Source: Microbacterium sp. 67-17 (lineage in GTDB: Bacteria > Actinomycetota > Actinomycetes > Actinomycetales > Microbacteriaceae). Taken from it: DNA of 64,000 nt. The notes below the pieces were generated by a model that did not search any database, was not told the DNA's origin, and saw only the letters and a list, made by a program, of their open reading frames with translations. Within the stretch, counting starts at the first letter, position 1; each line of letters opens with the position of its first letter. The DNA is taken from the NCBI RefSeq assembly GCF_001898325.1, contig NZ_MKTR01000002.1:248001-312000 (forward strand). Direction: 5' to 3'. Below are positions 27,163 to 36,203 of the stretch, piece by piece. The translations under genes and the position numbers were made by a program.

Positions 27163-27168
27163 TAGGCT
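27163..27168 (+). promoter_or_regulatory. Probable -10 box of the prephenate dehydratase gene
   Basis: TAGGCT ends eight bases before the GTG at 27177, close to the six-base spacing seen elsewhere; this is probably a leaderless or near-leaderless start. Confidence 0.4.
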
Positions 27169-27176
27169 GGGTTGCC

Positions 27177-28133
27177 GTGAGCGACGAGCCCGAAGCTACC
27201 CGCCGGACCTACAGTTACCTCGGACCCGCGGGGACCTTCACCGAAGCAGCCCTGGCTCAGGTGCCAGAAGCTCGGGGCCAGATCTGGCGCCCGGTCCGAA
27301 ACGTCGGCGAGGCGCTCGCCGATGTCGTCGAGGGCCGGTCGGATGCCGCGATGATCGCCATCGAGAACTCGGTTGACGGCGGCGTATCGACGGCGCAAGA
27401 CGCCCTCGCGACGATGCCCGGGCTGCGGATCGTCGGCGAGTACCTCGTTCCGGTTGAGTTCGTGCTGGTCGGGCGGCCCGGCACGCGGCTTGAGGATGTG
27501 TCGCTTGTGGCTGCGCATCCCGTTGCCTACGCCCAGTGCCTGCGGTGGCTCACGGCTACCCTGCCCGCCCATGCGCACATCCCGGCAGCGTCGAACGTCG
27601 CCAGCGCTGTCGGGCTGATCGACGGTACGTCGGATGCGGATGCCGCAATCGCCGCTCCCGGCATCCTGGAACACCTCGAGGTCGAGCTGCTTGCCGAGGG
27701 TATCGGCGACAATGCCGAGGCCGTCACGCGGTTCGTGCTGGTCAGCCGGACCGTCGCGCCGCCCGAACCGACCGGCGCCGACAAGACCTCGCTGATCGCC
27801 GAGCTGCCCGATGACCACCCCGGTGCGCTGCTGGAGATGCTCGAGCAGTTTGCGACGCGCGGGATCAACCTGAGCCTGCTTGCCTCCCGGCCCATCGGAG
27901 ATGCGCTGGGTCGCTATCGATTCGTCATCGACGCCGACGGGCACATCATGGATGAGCGCATGGCCGATGCCCTCCTGGGACTGCGACGTTTCAGTCCCAA
28001 GGTGATCTTCCTCGGCTCCTACCCCCGCGCTGACCACGCGATCATCCGTTACCCCGACCGGTACTCCGATGACGTGTTCGTCGAGGCCCGCGACTGGTTG
28101 CGCGGGCTGCTCTCGGGCGAACCCGACCGCTGA
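27177..28133 (+). CDS. pheA: Prephenate dehydratase
   Basis: A 318-residue monofunctional enzyme that makes phenylpyruvate from prephenate in phenylalanine synthesis. The N-terminal PDT domain begins YSYLGPAGTFTEAAL, has IENSVDGGVS near residue 65 and the TRF motif in AEAVTRFVLVSR near 185; the C-terminal ACT domain (LPDDHPGALLEML, then SRPIGDALGRYRFVID) would bind Phe for feedback control. The GTG at 27177 begins the conserved region; a longer in-frame extension overlaps pgm and is rejected. A small membrane protein gene follows after eight bases. Confidence 0.94.
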   Translation: MSDEPEATRRTYSYLGPAGTFTEAALAQVPEARGQIWRPVRNVGEALADVVEGRSDAAMIAIENSVDGGVSTAQDALATMPGLRIVGEYLVPVEFVLVGRPGTRLEDVSLVAAHPVAYAQCLRWLTATLPAHAHIPAASNVASAVGLIDGTSDADAAIAAPGILEHLEVELLAEGIGDNAEAVTRFVLVSRTVAPPEPTGADKTSLIAELPDDHPGALLEMLEQFATRGINLSLLASRPIGDALGRYRFVIDADGHIMDERMADALLGLRRFSPKVIFLGSYPRADHAIIRYPDRYSDDVFVEARDWLRGLLSGEPDR

Positions 28134-28141
28134 GGCCCGCG

Positions 28142-28561
28142 ATGGACATCCTGGTGAGTGTCGCGGCGCGGGTCGCGGTCATCCTGCTGCTGGTGCTCGT
28201 CGGGTTTCAGGTAGCGCTCGCAGTGGGGGTGCCGTGGGGCAAGGCGGCCTACGGTGGCGCATCGGCGACGCTCGAGCCACGGCTTCGTATCGCCAGCGGC
28301 ATAGCGGCGGTGGTCTGGGCACTCGTCGCGTGGTTCTTCCTGTCCCTTGGAATCCCCGCTCTCGCGGGGCCGGTGCCTGACTCGTGGAACATCGTTGTGC
28401 TGTGGGTGCTCGTGGGGCTGTTTGCGATCGCGACCGCGATGAACGGAATCTCACGGAGTCGCATCGAACGTGCGATCTGGATGCCCGTTTCTGCCGTGCT
28501 CCTGGTGTGCGCGTTGGTGATCGTCTTTCGCATCATCGGCGCCTCGACCATGGCCGGTTAG
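28142..28561 (+). CDS. Small membrane protein of unknown function
   Basis: A protein of 139 residues with four predicted transmembrane helices at roughly residues 5-27, 45-68, 78-100 and 112-135. I do not recognise a family beyond a general resemblance to short actinobacterial integral membrane proteins. It starts eight bases after pheA on the same strand and is probably co-transcribed, though no functional link is evident. Its stop touches the convergent photolyase gene. Confidence 0.7.
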   Translation: MDILVSVAARVAVILLLVLVGFQVALAVGVPWGKAAYGGASATLEPRLRIASGIAAVVWALVAWFFLSLGIPALAGPVPDSWNIVVLWVLVGLFAIATAMNGISRSRIERAIWMPVSAVLLVCALVIVFRIIGASTMAG

Positions 28562-29932
28562 TCAGCGCGCGTTCTTGACCGTCTCGTAGGCGGCCAGCGC
28601 CGCGTCACGTGTGGCCTTGAGGTCGACGATCGGCTCGGGCGCATCCTCACCGGCGTGCTCGGGAGCCCACCGGCCCACGTAGGCTCCGTCGGGATCGAAC
28701 TTGGCGGCCTGCAGCTCCGGGTTGAAGATGCGGAAGTAGGGTGCGGCGTCGGCGCCGGAGCCGGCCACCCACTGCCAGCCGAACGGGTTGGATGCGGCAT
28801 CCGCATCCACGAGGGTGTCCCAGAACCACTGCTCGCCCTTACGCCAGTCGATCATGAGGTTCTTGGTGAGGAAGGATGCCGTCACCATCCGGACGCGGTT
28901 GTGCATCGTTCCGGTGTGCCAGAGCTCGCGCATCCCGGCATCCACGAGCGCGACACCGGTGCGCCCGCGCTGCCAGGCCTCCAGTCGGGCCGGGTTCAGC
29001 CGCGGCCAGGGGAACGCGTCGAACTCGGAGCGCCAGTTCTTGGTCGCAAGGTCGGGGAAGTGGAAGAGGACGTGCCAGGCGAACTCGCGCCAACCGACTT
29101 CGGCGAGGAACTTCTGTGCCGCGTTCGCGTGAGGGCCCCCTGCGTGGCGCGCCCGTGTCTGATGCCAGATCTCGTGCGGGCTGATCTCTCCCCACCGGAG
29201 GTGCGGGGACAGGCGCGAGGTCACTGCACGGTCGGGCCGGTCGCGCTCTGTCGCATAGTCAGGCAGGTCGTCGGTCAGGAACGCCTCGAGTCGGGTATGA
29301 GCTGAGGCCTCGCCGGGTTCCCAGGTCTCGCGAAAGCCCATGGCCCAGTCGGGGTCGGTGGGCAAGAGCTGCCAGTCGGTCACGTCGTCGCTGTCGACGG
29401 CGGGCCGGGCGCCGCGTGCCCCCGTGGGGGCGGGAAGCGGCTCGCGTGGTTCGGGAAGGGCCAGGCACGCCTTCCAGAACGGGGTGAAGACACCGTACGG
29501 TGTGCCCGACCCAGTGCGGACTGTCCACGGTTCGAACAGCAGGTTCGCGCCGAACGAGTGGACATCGAGCCCGGCATCCCGCAACTCAGACGTGAGCTGG
29601 GCGTCGATGTCGCGCTCGGCAAGGCCGTAGCGCCGGTTCCAGTAGAGCGCGTCGGCGCCAGTCTCGATGACGAGCGCGCGGATCACGTCGACCGCAGCGC
29701 CGCGCCGCAGAATGAGAGTGATACCGAGGTCGTTCAAGTCCCGCGAGAGGGATGTCAGGCTGTGGTGGAGCCACCAGCGGCTGGCCGCCCCGAGAGGACG
29801 GATGCCGGGGGAGTGCTCGTCGAGAACGAAGACCGCGACGATCGGCTCGCCCCGCTGCACGGCTTCGTGAAGTGCGGGGTTGTCAGCGATTCGCAGGTCG
29901 TCTCGAAACCAGACGATCGTGCTGGGGGTCAC
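28562..29932 (-). CDS. phr: Deoxyribodipyrimidine photolyase (class I)
   Basis: A protein of 456 residues that repairs cyclobutane pyrimidine dimers with blue light. The N-terminal antenna domain opens IVWFRDDLRIADNPAL; the FAD domain contains WREFAWHVL, DAGMRELWHTGTMHNRVRM and KNLMIDWRKGEQWFWDTL, with the Trp-rich electron path. Length and motifs are those of CPD photolyases rather than cryptochromes. The GTG at 29932 has TAGCAT six bases upstream on the minus strand (leaderless type). Confidence 0.94.
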   Translation of the reverse strand: MTPSTIVWFRDDLRIADNPALHEAVQRGEPIVAVFVLDEHSPGIRPLGAASRWWLHHSLTSLSRDLNDLGITLILRRGAAVDVIRALVIETGADALYWNRRYGLAERDIDAQLTSELRDAGLDVHSFGANLLFEPWTVRTGSGTPYGVFTPFWKACLALPEPREPLPAPTGARGARPAVDSDDVTDWQLLPTDPDWAMGFRETWEPGEASAHTRLEAFLTDDLPDYATERDRPDRAVTSRLSPHLRWGEISPHEIWHQTRARHAGGPHANAAQKFLAEVGWREFAWHVLFHFPDLATKNWRSEFDAFPWPRLNPARLEAWQRGRTGVALVDAGMRELWHTGTMHNRVRMVTASFLTKNLMIDWRKGEQWFWDTLVDADAASNPFGWQWVAGSGADAAPYFRIFNPELQAAKFDPDGAYVGRWAPEHAGEDAPEPIVDLKATRDAALAAYETVKNAR

Positions 29933-29993
29933 CCTGGGATGCTATCTGCGCGTGAGGACCGTGGGGCCGATACGACAGTATCCGGTGGGACTG

Positions 29994-31043
29994 CTAGGCC
30001 GCCGGTGCGAGCAGTTCGAGGGTGCGAAGGCGGGAGGGTGCGGCATCCATCGCGTCGCTGTCGTGAGCGGCCGCGACCGGCGAGATCATGACCTCGTCTA
30101 CCTGCCACCGCGTTGCGAACTCCCGCAGTCGCTCGGCCACGGCGTCCGGCGTGCCGATGAACCAGCGCTCTGCTGCCCACGATTCCAGAGGCGCCGCCAG
30201 GCGGTCGGCTGCCTCGGCGGCGTACGCCTGTTCCACGGTTTCGAGTGCTGTCAGGGGCCGCCCTCCGCGAAGCCGCGCCATCATGCGAAGCTGCGGCAGA
30301 GCGAGAGCTCGGGCTTCGGCATCCGTGTCGGCGACGACGACGTTTGCCGTGAGGAATGTCCTGGGGATCTCGCCTTCGCTGGCCGGGCGGAACTGCGAGC
30401 GGTACAGGTCGAGGGCCCGTTCGAGACCGTCTCCGGAGAAGTGGTTGGCGAAGACGTAGGGAAGGCCCATGGATGCCGCGAGCTGCGCCGAGTAGTCGCT
30501 GGAGCCGAGCAGCCAGACTTCTGGTGCGGCGGTTGCCGCGGGGGTCGCGCGGACGGCGTACTCCTGACCGGAGGTGAAGCGGAGGCTCGCGCCTTCGGGC
30601 GACGACAGCGCGAGGATGTCGCGGATGTTGTCGGGAAAGCGGTCGACGTCGCTCGTGGTTCCGGACTGTCGCAGGAGTTGCGTGATGACGGGGTCGCTTC
30701 CGGGTGCGCGGCCGATGCCGAGGTCGATGCGGCCAGGGGCGATGGCTTCGAGCGCTGCGAACTGTTCAGCGACGACGAGCGGCGAATGGTTCGGGAGCAT
30801 GACACCTCCCGAGCCGAGGCGGATGCGGGAGGTGCGCGCCGCTGCTGCCGCGACCAGGACCGGCGGTGTGGTGGAGGCGACGGCCGGCATGTTGTGGTGC
30901 TCGGCGAACCAGTAGCGCCGGTACCCGAGCCGGTCGGCTGCATCGGCAGTGGCGAGGGAAGCGGTGACCGCCTGGGCGCTGGTCTGCGCGGTGCGGACCG
31001 GGACGAGGTCGAGAACGGAGAGGGCAAGCGGTGCAGCAGACAT
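29994..31043 (-). CDS. LLM class flavin-dependent oxidoreductase (MsnO8 type)
   Basis: A protein of 349 residues with the luciferase-like TIM barrel. LSVLDLVPVR, YWFAEHHNMPAVA, RIRLGSGGVMLPNH and RIDLGIGRAPGSD are the conserved stretches of the FMN-dependent MsnO8 group. The physiological substrate is unknown. The ATG at 31043 begins the conserved region; a frame extension to 31076 has no support. It is flanked by the photolyase and the DUF222/HNH gene on the same strand, without clear linkage. Confidence 0.85.
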   Translation of the reverse strand: MSAAPLALSVLDLVPVRTAQTSAQAVTASLATADAADRLGYRRYWFAEHHNMPAVASTTPPVLVAAAAARTSRIRLGSGGVMLPNHSPLVVAEQFAALEAIAPGRIDLGIGRAPGSDPVITQLLRQSGTTSDVDRFPDNIRDILALSSPEGASLRFTSGQEYAVRATPAATAAPEVWLLGSSDYSAQLAASMGLPYVFANHFSGDGLERALDLYRSQFRPASEGEIPRTFLTANVVVADTDAEARALALPQLRMMARLRGGRPLTALETVEQAYAAEAADRLAAPLESWAAERWFIGTPDAVAERLREFATRWQVDEVMISPVAAAHDSDAMDAAPSRLRTLELLAPAA

Positions 31044-31085
31044 CGTTCCATGCAACGCCGGACGGCTTGATCCCATTCCGATGCG

Positions 31086-32447
31086 TCAGAAAGGTGCTGG
31101 TCCGCCGGGGTCGTCTGGTGTGAAGTGCACGGAGACGGGCGGCGGATGGTCTGTGTAGATCCGGCCGGCCGGCGAGGTGAACTGGAGAATACCGCCCTCG
31201 AGTTGCTGCACCTGCCAGGCCGTGAACTGCTTCATCGAATGATGTCGTTGACAGAAATGGCAGAGATTCCCGTGCTCGGTCTTGCCGCCCCTGGCGTATT
31301 CGTCGTTGTGGTCGACCTCGCAGCGGATGGCGGGGATGCGGCATCCGAGTGTCCGACAGTGTCGGTCCCGGGCTCGAAGCCAGCGGTCGAGCGCCGCAGG
31401 CCTCGCATACCCGTCGGCCGCGAGCACCGATCCGCTGACCGGATGGGTGACCAGCCGCTCCCACCAGGTCGCGCCGGCGGCGAGCTCTCGCGCCGTCTCA
31501 GGATCGATGGGGGAGTGTCCGACGAGGTCGGCGGGTCCGGCGGTTTCGGTACCGGCCAGGGCGAGCGCGGGAACGACGACCTGTACCTTGGCGCGGATCG
31601 CGCCGAGCGGGCCCGGCCCGTCCCCGGCGGCAGGGTCGACAATGGGTGAACCAGCGAGCAGCAGCTGTGCGAACAGGTCGGCCCGGATCTGATCCATCGT
31701 GCGGGTATCGCCGGTGAAGACGTTTCCCTGCACGTCGGGCCCGGCCTCGGTGGTATCCGCGCTCGGTCGCGAATCGATGACGGCGCGCCCCATCTGGGTC
31801 AGTCGGTCGTCGATGCCGACAGCGATCACCGTCGGCACGGGCGCGCACACCTCGCTCATTCCGTCTGACAACGGCCTGATTCGCACGGCGCGCCCCTCGC
31901 GCGCTTCCCGGTGCCGCTCCTGCGGGGTGCGAGGGTGCATGCGCTCGGCGAGGATCATGACAGCGGCGCGGACCCGGTTCGCCGAGTCGGTCAGGCATCG
32001 TTCGGTGGCCAGCCGGTCGAACTCCGAGCGTACGTCGGCGGGAAGTGGGGTGCCGGCCTCGACGACGAGACTGACGTGCTGACGAGTGATGGCAGCGCTC
32101 TCGCGTGCCGCGAGCAGAGTGGGGTAGTCCTCGACGAGCTGGATTGCGTCGTTGATCTGGCGCTGCATCGACCTGTCGCTTACGCGCGACGCCGCACCCA
32201 GCTCGAGCGCGATCGACCGCAGCGCCATGTCGTGGGCGCGCACCCTGGCCGCCTGGCTCATCGCCTGCTTCCGCGCCAGTTGGCCGGCGCGAGCGAGGAC
32301 TCGTACCCGAGCTACCTCTTCGCGAGCTGCCCGAACCTCGACGTCTTCGAAGTCGGCGACGATCTGGCACAGGGCGCCGAGGTCGGCATCCGTGTATCCG
32401 ATCACCGGTCCGATCGGCCGGTCACCGTTCCCAACATTCGAAGACAT
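31086..32447 (-). CDS. DUF222 / HNH endonuclease domain protein
   Basis: A protein of 453 residues: an alpha-helical DUF222 region (~20-310) and a C-terminal HNH motif (CRIPAIRCEVDHNDEYARGG, then LCHFCQRHH; residues ~385-425) with the expected metal-binding His and Asn residues. These proteins belong to a family present in many dispersed paralogues in Actinobacteria (the 13E12-like group); they are probably DNA nucleases of mobile origin, with no established role. No intron, intein or flanking repeats were seen, so it stands alone as a solo nuclease gene. Confidence 0.88.
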   Translation of the reverse strand: MSSNVGNGDRPIGPVIGYTDADLGALCQIVADFEDVEVRAAREEVARVRVLARAGQLARKQAMSQAARVRAHDMALRSIALELGAASRVSDRSMQRQINDAIQLVEDYPTLLAARESAAITRQHVSLVVEAGTPLPADVRSEFDRLATERCLTDSANRVRAAVMILAERMHPRTPQERHREAREGRAVRIRPLSDGMSEVCAPVPTVIAVGIDDRLTQMGRAVIDSRPSADTTEAGPDVQGNVFTGDTRTMDQIRADLFAQLLLAGSPIVDPAAGDGPGPLGAIRAKVQVVVPALALAGTETAGPADLVGHSPIDPETARELAAGATWWERLVTHPVSGSVLAADGYARPAALDRWLRARDRHCRTLGCRIPAIRCEVDHNDEYARGGKTEHGNLCHFCQRHHSMKQFTAWQVQQLEGGILQFTSPAGRIYTDHPPPVSVHFTPDDPGGPAPF

Positions 32448-32524
32448 GTTCTAATGATGACAGGGGCCTCCGACAGTGAATCAGTCGCGCGGACCGTTCT
32501 CGACCAGCGACAGAAACCCGGGTC

Positions 32525-33607
32525 TCACGCTCCACTGATGTCGTGACCGGCGGGGATCGCGATGACGAGACCCTGCTGCTCGATACGGCATTCGATCCGC
32601 ACCGCCTCGCCGAACTCGTCACCGTCGAGCTGCACGGGCTGGGCTGCTTCCGGCATGATCTCGACTGTCGTCCCGCGGGAGTAAACGATGGCGTTGTCAG
32701 CAGTCCGCAACTTCAGGAATGCCCGGCTGCGATGGAAGTGACGGCGAAGGAAACCGTTGATCCATGCGACCCTGCGCCACACGAAGAACCAGCCGAAGAA
32801 GCCCTTGGGCTGGATGACCGCGACATCCAGCTGTCCATCGGCGACCGACGCTTCGGGGATGAGCGACAGGCCGGCGGGGAGCGACCCGCAGTTGGCGAAC
32901 AGCACGCTCTGCACGCGGGCGGTGCGCATCCGCTGTCCCGAGACTTCGTACAGGATGCGGAACGGCTTAGCGCTCCACAGGGAGCGAGCTGCTCCGTCGA
33001 CGTAGGCGATCCAGCCGAGGCGCTTCTTGAGGTCGCTGTTCGTGTTGGCGATCATCGCCGCATCCATGCCCATGCCGCCCATCACGACGAAGGCGTGCTC
33101 CTCGCTGGACCCATCGGCGCGTCGGATCTGGGCGATCCCGACGTCGATCGTCTCGTGATCGCCCGAGAAGGTGGCCGTCACCATCGCGTCGGGCGGCGAG
33201 AGCGGTAGTTGCAAGTTGCGCGCGAGGAGGTTGCCGGTTCCCGACGGGACGATCGTCAGCGGCACGCCGGTTCCGGTGAGCGCCTCGGCCACCGCCCGAA
33301 CGGTGCCATCGCCGCCGGCGACGAGCACGGCATCCGCACCGGCGTCCAGCGCCTCTCTCGTCGCGAGCTGGCCGAGATCATCGACTGTCGTCTCGAAGAA
33401 CAGGGGGCTTCCCCAGCCCGCGGCGGCTGACTCGCGCTCGACAGACGCGCGGATGGCATCCTGATCGACCTTGATCGGGTTATAGACGAGAGCTGCCCGC
33501 TTGGCGTCCCCCGGCTGTGCCTCATGCCCGGCGGAATCCACCGGCGAATCGGTGCCGGGATCGTTGGTCGGCGCGGCTTCCTCGTTGGATGCGGAAGCGT
33601 GCGTCAT
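32525..33607 (-). CDS. Diacylglycerol kinase-type lipid kinase
   Basis: A protein of 360 residues. After a ~40-residue acidic, probably disordered N-terminus comes the DAGK catalytic domain: LVYNPIK, the ATP motif VAGGDGTVRAVAEAL and PSGTGNLLARNLQLPL, followed by the YegS/DgkB C-terminal lobe (HAFVVMGGMGMDA). It would phosphorylate diacylglycerol or a related lipid at the membrane. The ATG at 33607 has TATCGT six bases upstream on the minus strand. It is divergent from serS. Confidence 0.9.
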   Translation of the reverse strand: MTHASASNEEAAPTNDPGTDSPVDSAGHEAQPGDAKRAALVYNPIKVDQDAIRASVERESAAAGWGSPLFFETTVDDLGQLATREALDAGADAVLVAGGDGTVRAVAEALTGTGVPLTIVPSGTGNLLARNLQLPLSPPDAMVTATFSGDHETIDVGIAQIRRADGSSEEHAFVVMGGMGMDAAMIANTNSDLKKRLGWIAYVDGAARSLWSAKPFRILYEVSGQRMRTARVQSVLFANCGSLPAGLSLIPEASVADGQLDVAVIQPKGFFGWFFVWRRVAWINGFLRRHFHRSRAFLKLRTADNAIVYSRGTTVEIMPEAAQPVQLDGDEFGEAVRIECRIEQQGLVIAIPAGHDISGA

Positions 33608-33669
33608 GCACACACGATAACCCTCCCAGCCGGAGGAGCCGGTTCCGGGCGCTGTGACAGACTTATCGG

Positions 33670-34935
33670 GTGATCGATCCCGTGCTGCTTCGTGAAAATC
33701 CCGAGCTGGTCAAGCGCTCGCAGGAAGCTCGCGGGCACTCGTCCGAGACGGTGGATGCCGCTCTCGACGCAGACCGCGAGCGTCGTGCCGCGATTACGGC
33801 CTTTGAGGAGCTGCGTGCCGCGCAGAACGCCCACGGCAAGCGGGTCGCGCAGGCGCCGAAGGATGAGAAGGCTGCGCTGGTGGCCGAAGCCAAGGAGCTG
33901 AGCGAGCAGGTCAAGCAGGCCCAACAGCGGGTGACTGTCGCCGAAGAGGCTGCCGATGCAGCACTGTCGCGCATCGAGAACATCGTCATCGAGGGGGTGC
34001 CGGCCGGTGGCGAGGCCGACTTCGTGACGCTCCGCACGCATGGCGAGCCGCGCAGATTCGACTTCACCCCGCGCGACCACCTCGAGATCGGCGAGATCCT
34101 CGGCGCCATCGACATGGAGCGCGGCACGAAGGTGTCGGGCAGCCGCTTCTACTTCCTCACCGGGATCGGTGCGCGCCTCGAGCTGGCGATCATGAACCTC
34201 GCCCTCGACCGCGCCCTGCAGGCGGGGTTCATTCCCGTCATCCCGCCGACCCTCGTCCGCCCCGAGGTGATGCGCGGCACCGGATTCCTCGGCGAGCACG
34301 CCGACGAGATCTACCATCTCGAGGAGGACGACCTCTTCCTCGTCGGTACCAGCGAAGTTCCGCTCGCCGGCTACCACATGGACGAGATCATCGACTTCGC
34401 GAAGGGCCCCAAACGCTACGCCGGCTGGTCGACGTGCTACCGGCGCGAGGCGGGTTCGTACGGCAAGGACACCCGCGGCATCATCCGGGTCCACCAGTTC
34501 AACAAGCTCGAGATGTTCGTCTACACGAGCCTCGAGGATGCCGAAGCCGAGCACCTCCGCCTCGTCGAGATGCAGGAGCGGATGCTGCAAGACCTCGGCC
34601 TCGCGTACCGGGTCATCGACGTGGCCGCCGGTGACCTCGGGTCGAGTGCCGCTCGCAAGTACGACGTCGAGGCGTGGGTCCCCACCCAGGATGCGTACCG
34701 GGAGCTCACCAGCACGAGCAACTGCACGACGTTCCAGGCGCGTCGGCTCGACATCCGCCACCGCCCCGACGGTGGCAAGACCCAGCACGTCGCAACGCTC
34801 AACGGGACGCTCGCGACCACGCGCTGGATCGTCGCGCTGCTCGAGACTCACCAGCGCGAGGATGGGTCCGTTGCGGTGCCCGAGGTGCTGCGCCCGTACC
34901 TCGGCGGGCTGGAGATTCTGGAGCCGGTCGCGTGA
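33670..34935 (+). CDS. serS: Seryl-tRNA synthetase
   Basis: A 421-residue class II synthetase that charges tRNA-Ser (and starts tRNA-Sec charging where present). Residues ~1-105 are the coiled-coil tRNA-binding arm. Motif 2 is [17 protein letters not shown], and motif 3 is [18 protein letters not shown]. The length is normal. The start is GTG at 33670, with CAGACT six bases upstream and no ribosome site. Its stop overlaps the GTG of the HAD phosphatase gene. Two serine tRNA genes lie 1.0 and 5.0 kb downstream. Confidence 0.97.
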   Translation: MIDPVLLRENPELVKRSQEARGHSSETVDAALDADRERRAAITAFEELRAAQNAHGKRVAQAPKDEKAALVAEAKELSEQVKQAQQRVTVAEEAADAALSRIENIVIEGVPAGGEADFVTLRTHGEPRRFDFTPRDHLEIGEILGAIDMERGTKVSGSRFYFLTGIGARLELAIMNLALDRALQAGFIPVIPPTLVRPEVMRGTGFLGEHADEIYHLEEDDLFLVGTSEVPLAGYHMDEIIDFAKGPKRYAGWSTCYRREAGSYGKDTRGIIRVHQFNKLEMFVYTSLEDAEAEHLRLVEMQERMLQDLGLAYRVIDVAAGDLGSSAARKYDVEAWVPTQDAYRELTSTSNCTTFQARRLDIRHRPDGGKTQHVATLNGTLATTRWIVALLETHQREDGSVAVPEVLRPYLGGLEILEPVA

Positions 34936-35840
34936 CGGATGCCGCGGTGCCGCACACCGGTGAGGTCGAGGCCGTTCCCGAAACGGATGCCGCCGCGATC
35001 GTCGAGGAGCTCGCTGAAGAGACCGAGCGCCACCCGCGGAGCACGCCGAGACTGCTGATCGCCCTGGATATCGATGGCACGGTGCTGCTTGAGGACGAAA
35101 CCCTCAGCCCCGGCGTCGTCGAGGCCGTGGAGCACGCTCGCCGCGCCGGGCACGAGGTCATGCTCGCGACCGGTCGCTCGTGGGCGAGCACGCGCGGAGT
35201 CGTGCGCGTCCTGGAGATCGAACCCGACTACGTCGTGTGCTCGAACGGTACCGTCATCCTCAAGAAGATCGAGGGTGACGAGGTGCGCTACGAGCAGGCG
35301 CACACCGAGACCTTCGACGCGACCGAGGTCGTCACGCTGCTGCGCGAGCACCTGCCCGACGCGAAGTACATGGTCGAACTCGAAGACGGCAGCCGCCTCT
35401 ATACCGAGGAACTCGACGACTGGAACCTGCTCGGCGCGCGCCGCGTCGCGTTCGACGAACTCACGCGCGAGCCGGTCTGCCGCGTCGTTGTCGTGTCGCC
35501 CGATCACGCCGAGGGAGACTTCGTCGACCTCGTCGCACAGGTGGGCCTGAACGAAGTCTCGTACGCGATCGGCTGGACCGCCTGGCTCGACATCGCCCCG
35601 CCGGGTATCGACAAGTCGACGGCGCTGGAGAGGGTGCGCGACTGGCTCGGCTTCGACCCGCACGACGTGCTCGTGATCGGTGACGGCCGCAACGACGTGG
35701 GTATGTTCGCCTGGGCGCTCGAAAACGGCGGTCGTGCCATCGCGATGGCGCAGGGTCCGCAGGAAGTGCTCGACGCTGCGGGCGAGATCACGTCATCCGT
35801 TCACGAGGGTGGTGTGGCAGCGATCCTTCGCTCCCTCTGA
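34932..35840 (+). CDS. HAD superfamily hydrolase (Cof-type phosphatase)
   Basis: A protein of 302 residues. After a ~38-residue acidic leader comes HAD motif [14 protein letters not shown], then motif II (LATGRS), the C2B-type cap and motif IV ([12 protein letters not shown]). These Cof/YbiV-type enzymes dephosphorylate sugar phosphates and cofactors in the cytoplasm; the substrate is not evident. The GTG at 34932 overlaps the serS stop (GTGA), and the serS-HAD pair is common in Actinobacteria. Confidence 0.9.
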   Translation: MTDAAVPHTGEVEAVPETDAAAIVEELAEETERHPRSTPRLLIALDIDGTVLLEDETLSPGVVEAVEHARRAGHEVMLATGRSWASTRGVVRVLEIEPDYVVCSNGTVILKKIEGDEVRYEQAHTETFDATEVVTLLREHLPDAKYMVELEDGSRLYTEELDDWNLLGARRVAFDELTREPVCRVVVVSPDHAEGDFVDLVAQVGLNEVSYAIGWTAWLDIAPPGIDKSTALERVRDWLGFDPHDVLVIGDGRNDVGMFAWALENGGRAIAMAQGPQEVLDAAGEITSSVHEGGVAAILRSL

Positions 35841-35917
35841 CCCTCACGGCGAGAACCTCGCCGGAGTGGTCGGATAGAGTGGACGCCGTTCGATCGATGC
35901 CGCGCGCGGTGTCATCG

Positions 35918-36005
35918 GGAGGGTTGTCCGAGCGGCCGATGGACCTGGTCTTGAAAACCAGTGGGCAGCAATGTCCCGTGGGTTCGAATCCCACACCCTC
36001 CGCCA
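35918..36005 (+). tRNA. tRNA-Ser (anticodon TGA)
   Basis: An 88-base cloverleaf with encoded CCA. The acceptor GGAGGGT pairs with ACCCTCC, the anticodon stem CTGGT/ACCAG closes a seven-base loop CTTGAAA (anticodon TGA at 35952-35954), there is a long class II variable arm, and the T loop is GTTCGAATC. It reads UCA and, by wobble, other UCN codons. Confidence 0.97.
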
Positions 36006-36045
36006 TCGGAAGAGGCGTCGCCCGAAGGGCGGCGCCTCTTCCGAT
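36005..36045 (+). terminator. Hairpin terminator after tRNA-Ser(TGA)
   Basis: ATCGGAAGAGGCG-T-CGCCC, a GAA loop, then GGGCGGCGCCTCTTCCGAT: a ~19 bp stem with one bulge, starting at the last base of the tRNA. The T-run is weak, as usual in high-GC Actinobacteria. Confidence 0.75.
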
Positions 36046-36203
36046 TCCCAGGCGCTGCGGGTTCGAACAGGACGCCGGCAGAGAAGTGGGCTCGTCTTGT
36101 CGCATCCTGCGCCTATGGCGACAATATGCGCCAGTCTTTGCCTCGGATGCCGACGATTCGCGCCCCCTTTTGCCAGGCGCGCGACGCGGGTGGCGGGAGG
36201 GGT

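Noticed and set aside
31086..32447. HNH protein as part of a homing intron or insertion sequence
   Set aside because: No intron features, terminal repeats or target duplication; DUF222/HNH genes are common solo genes in Actinobacteria.
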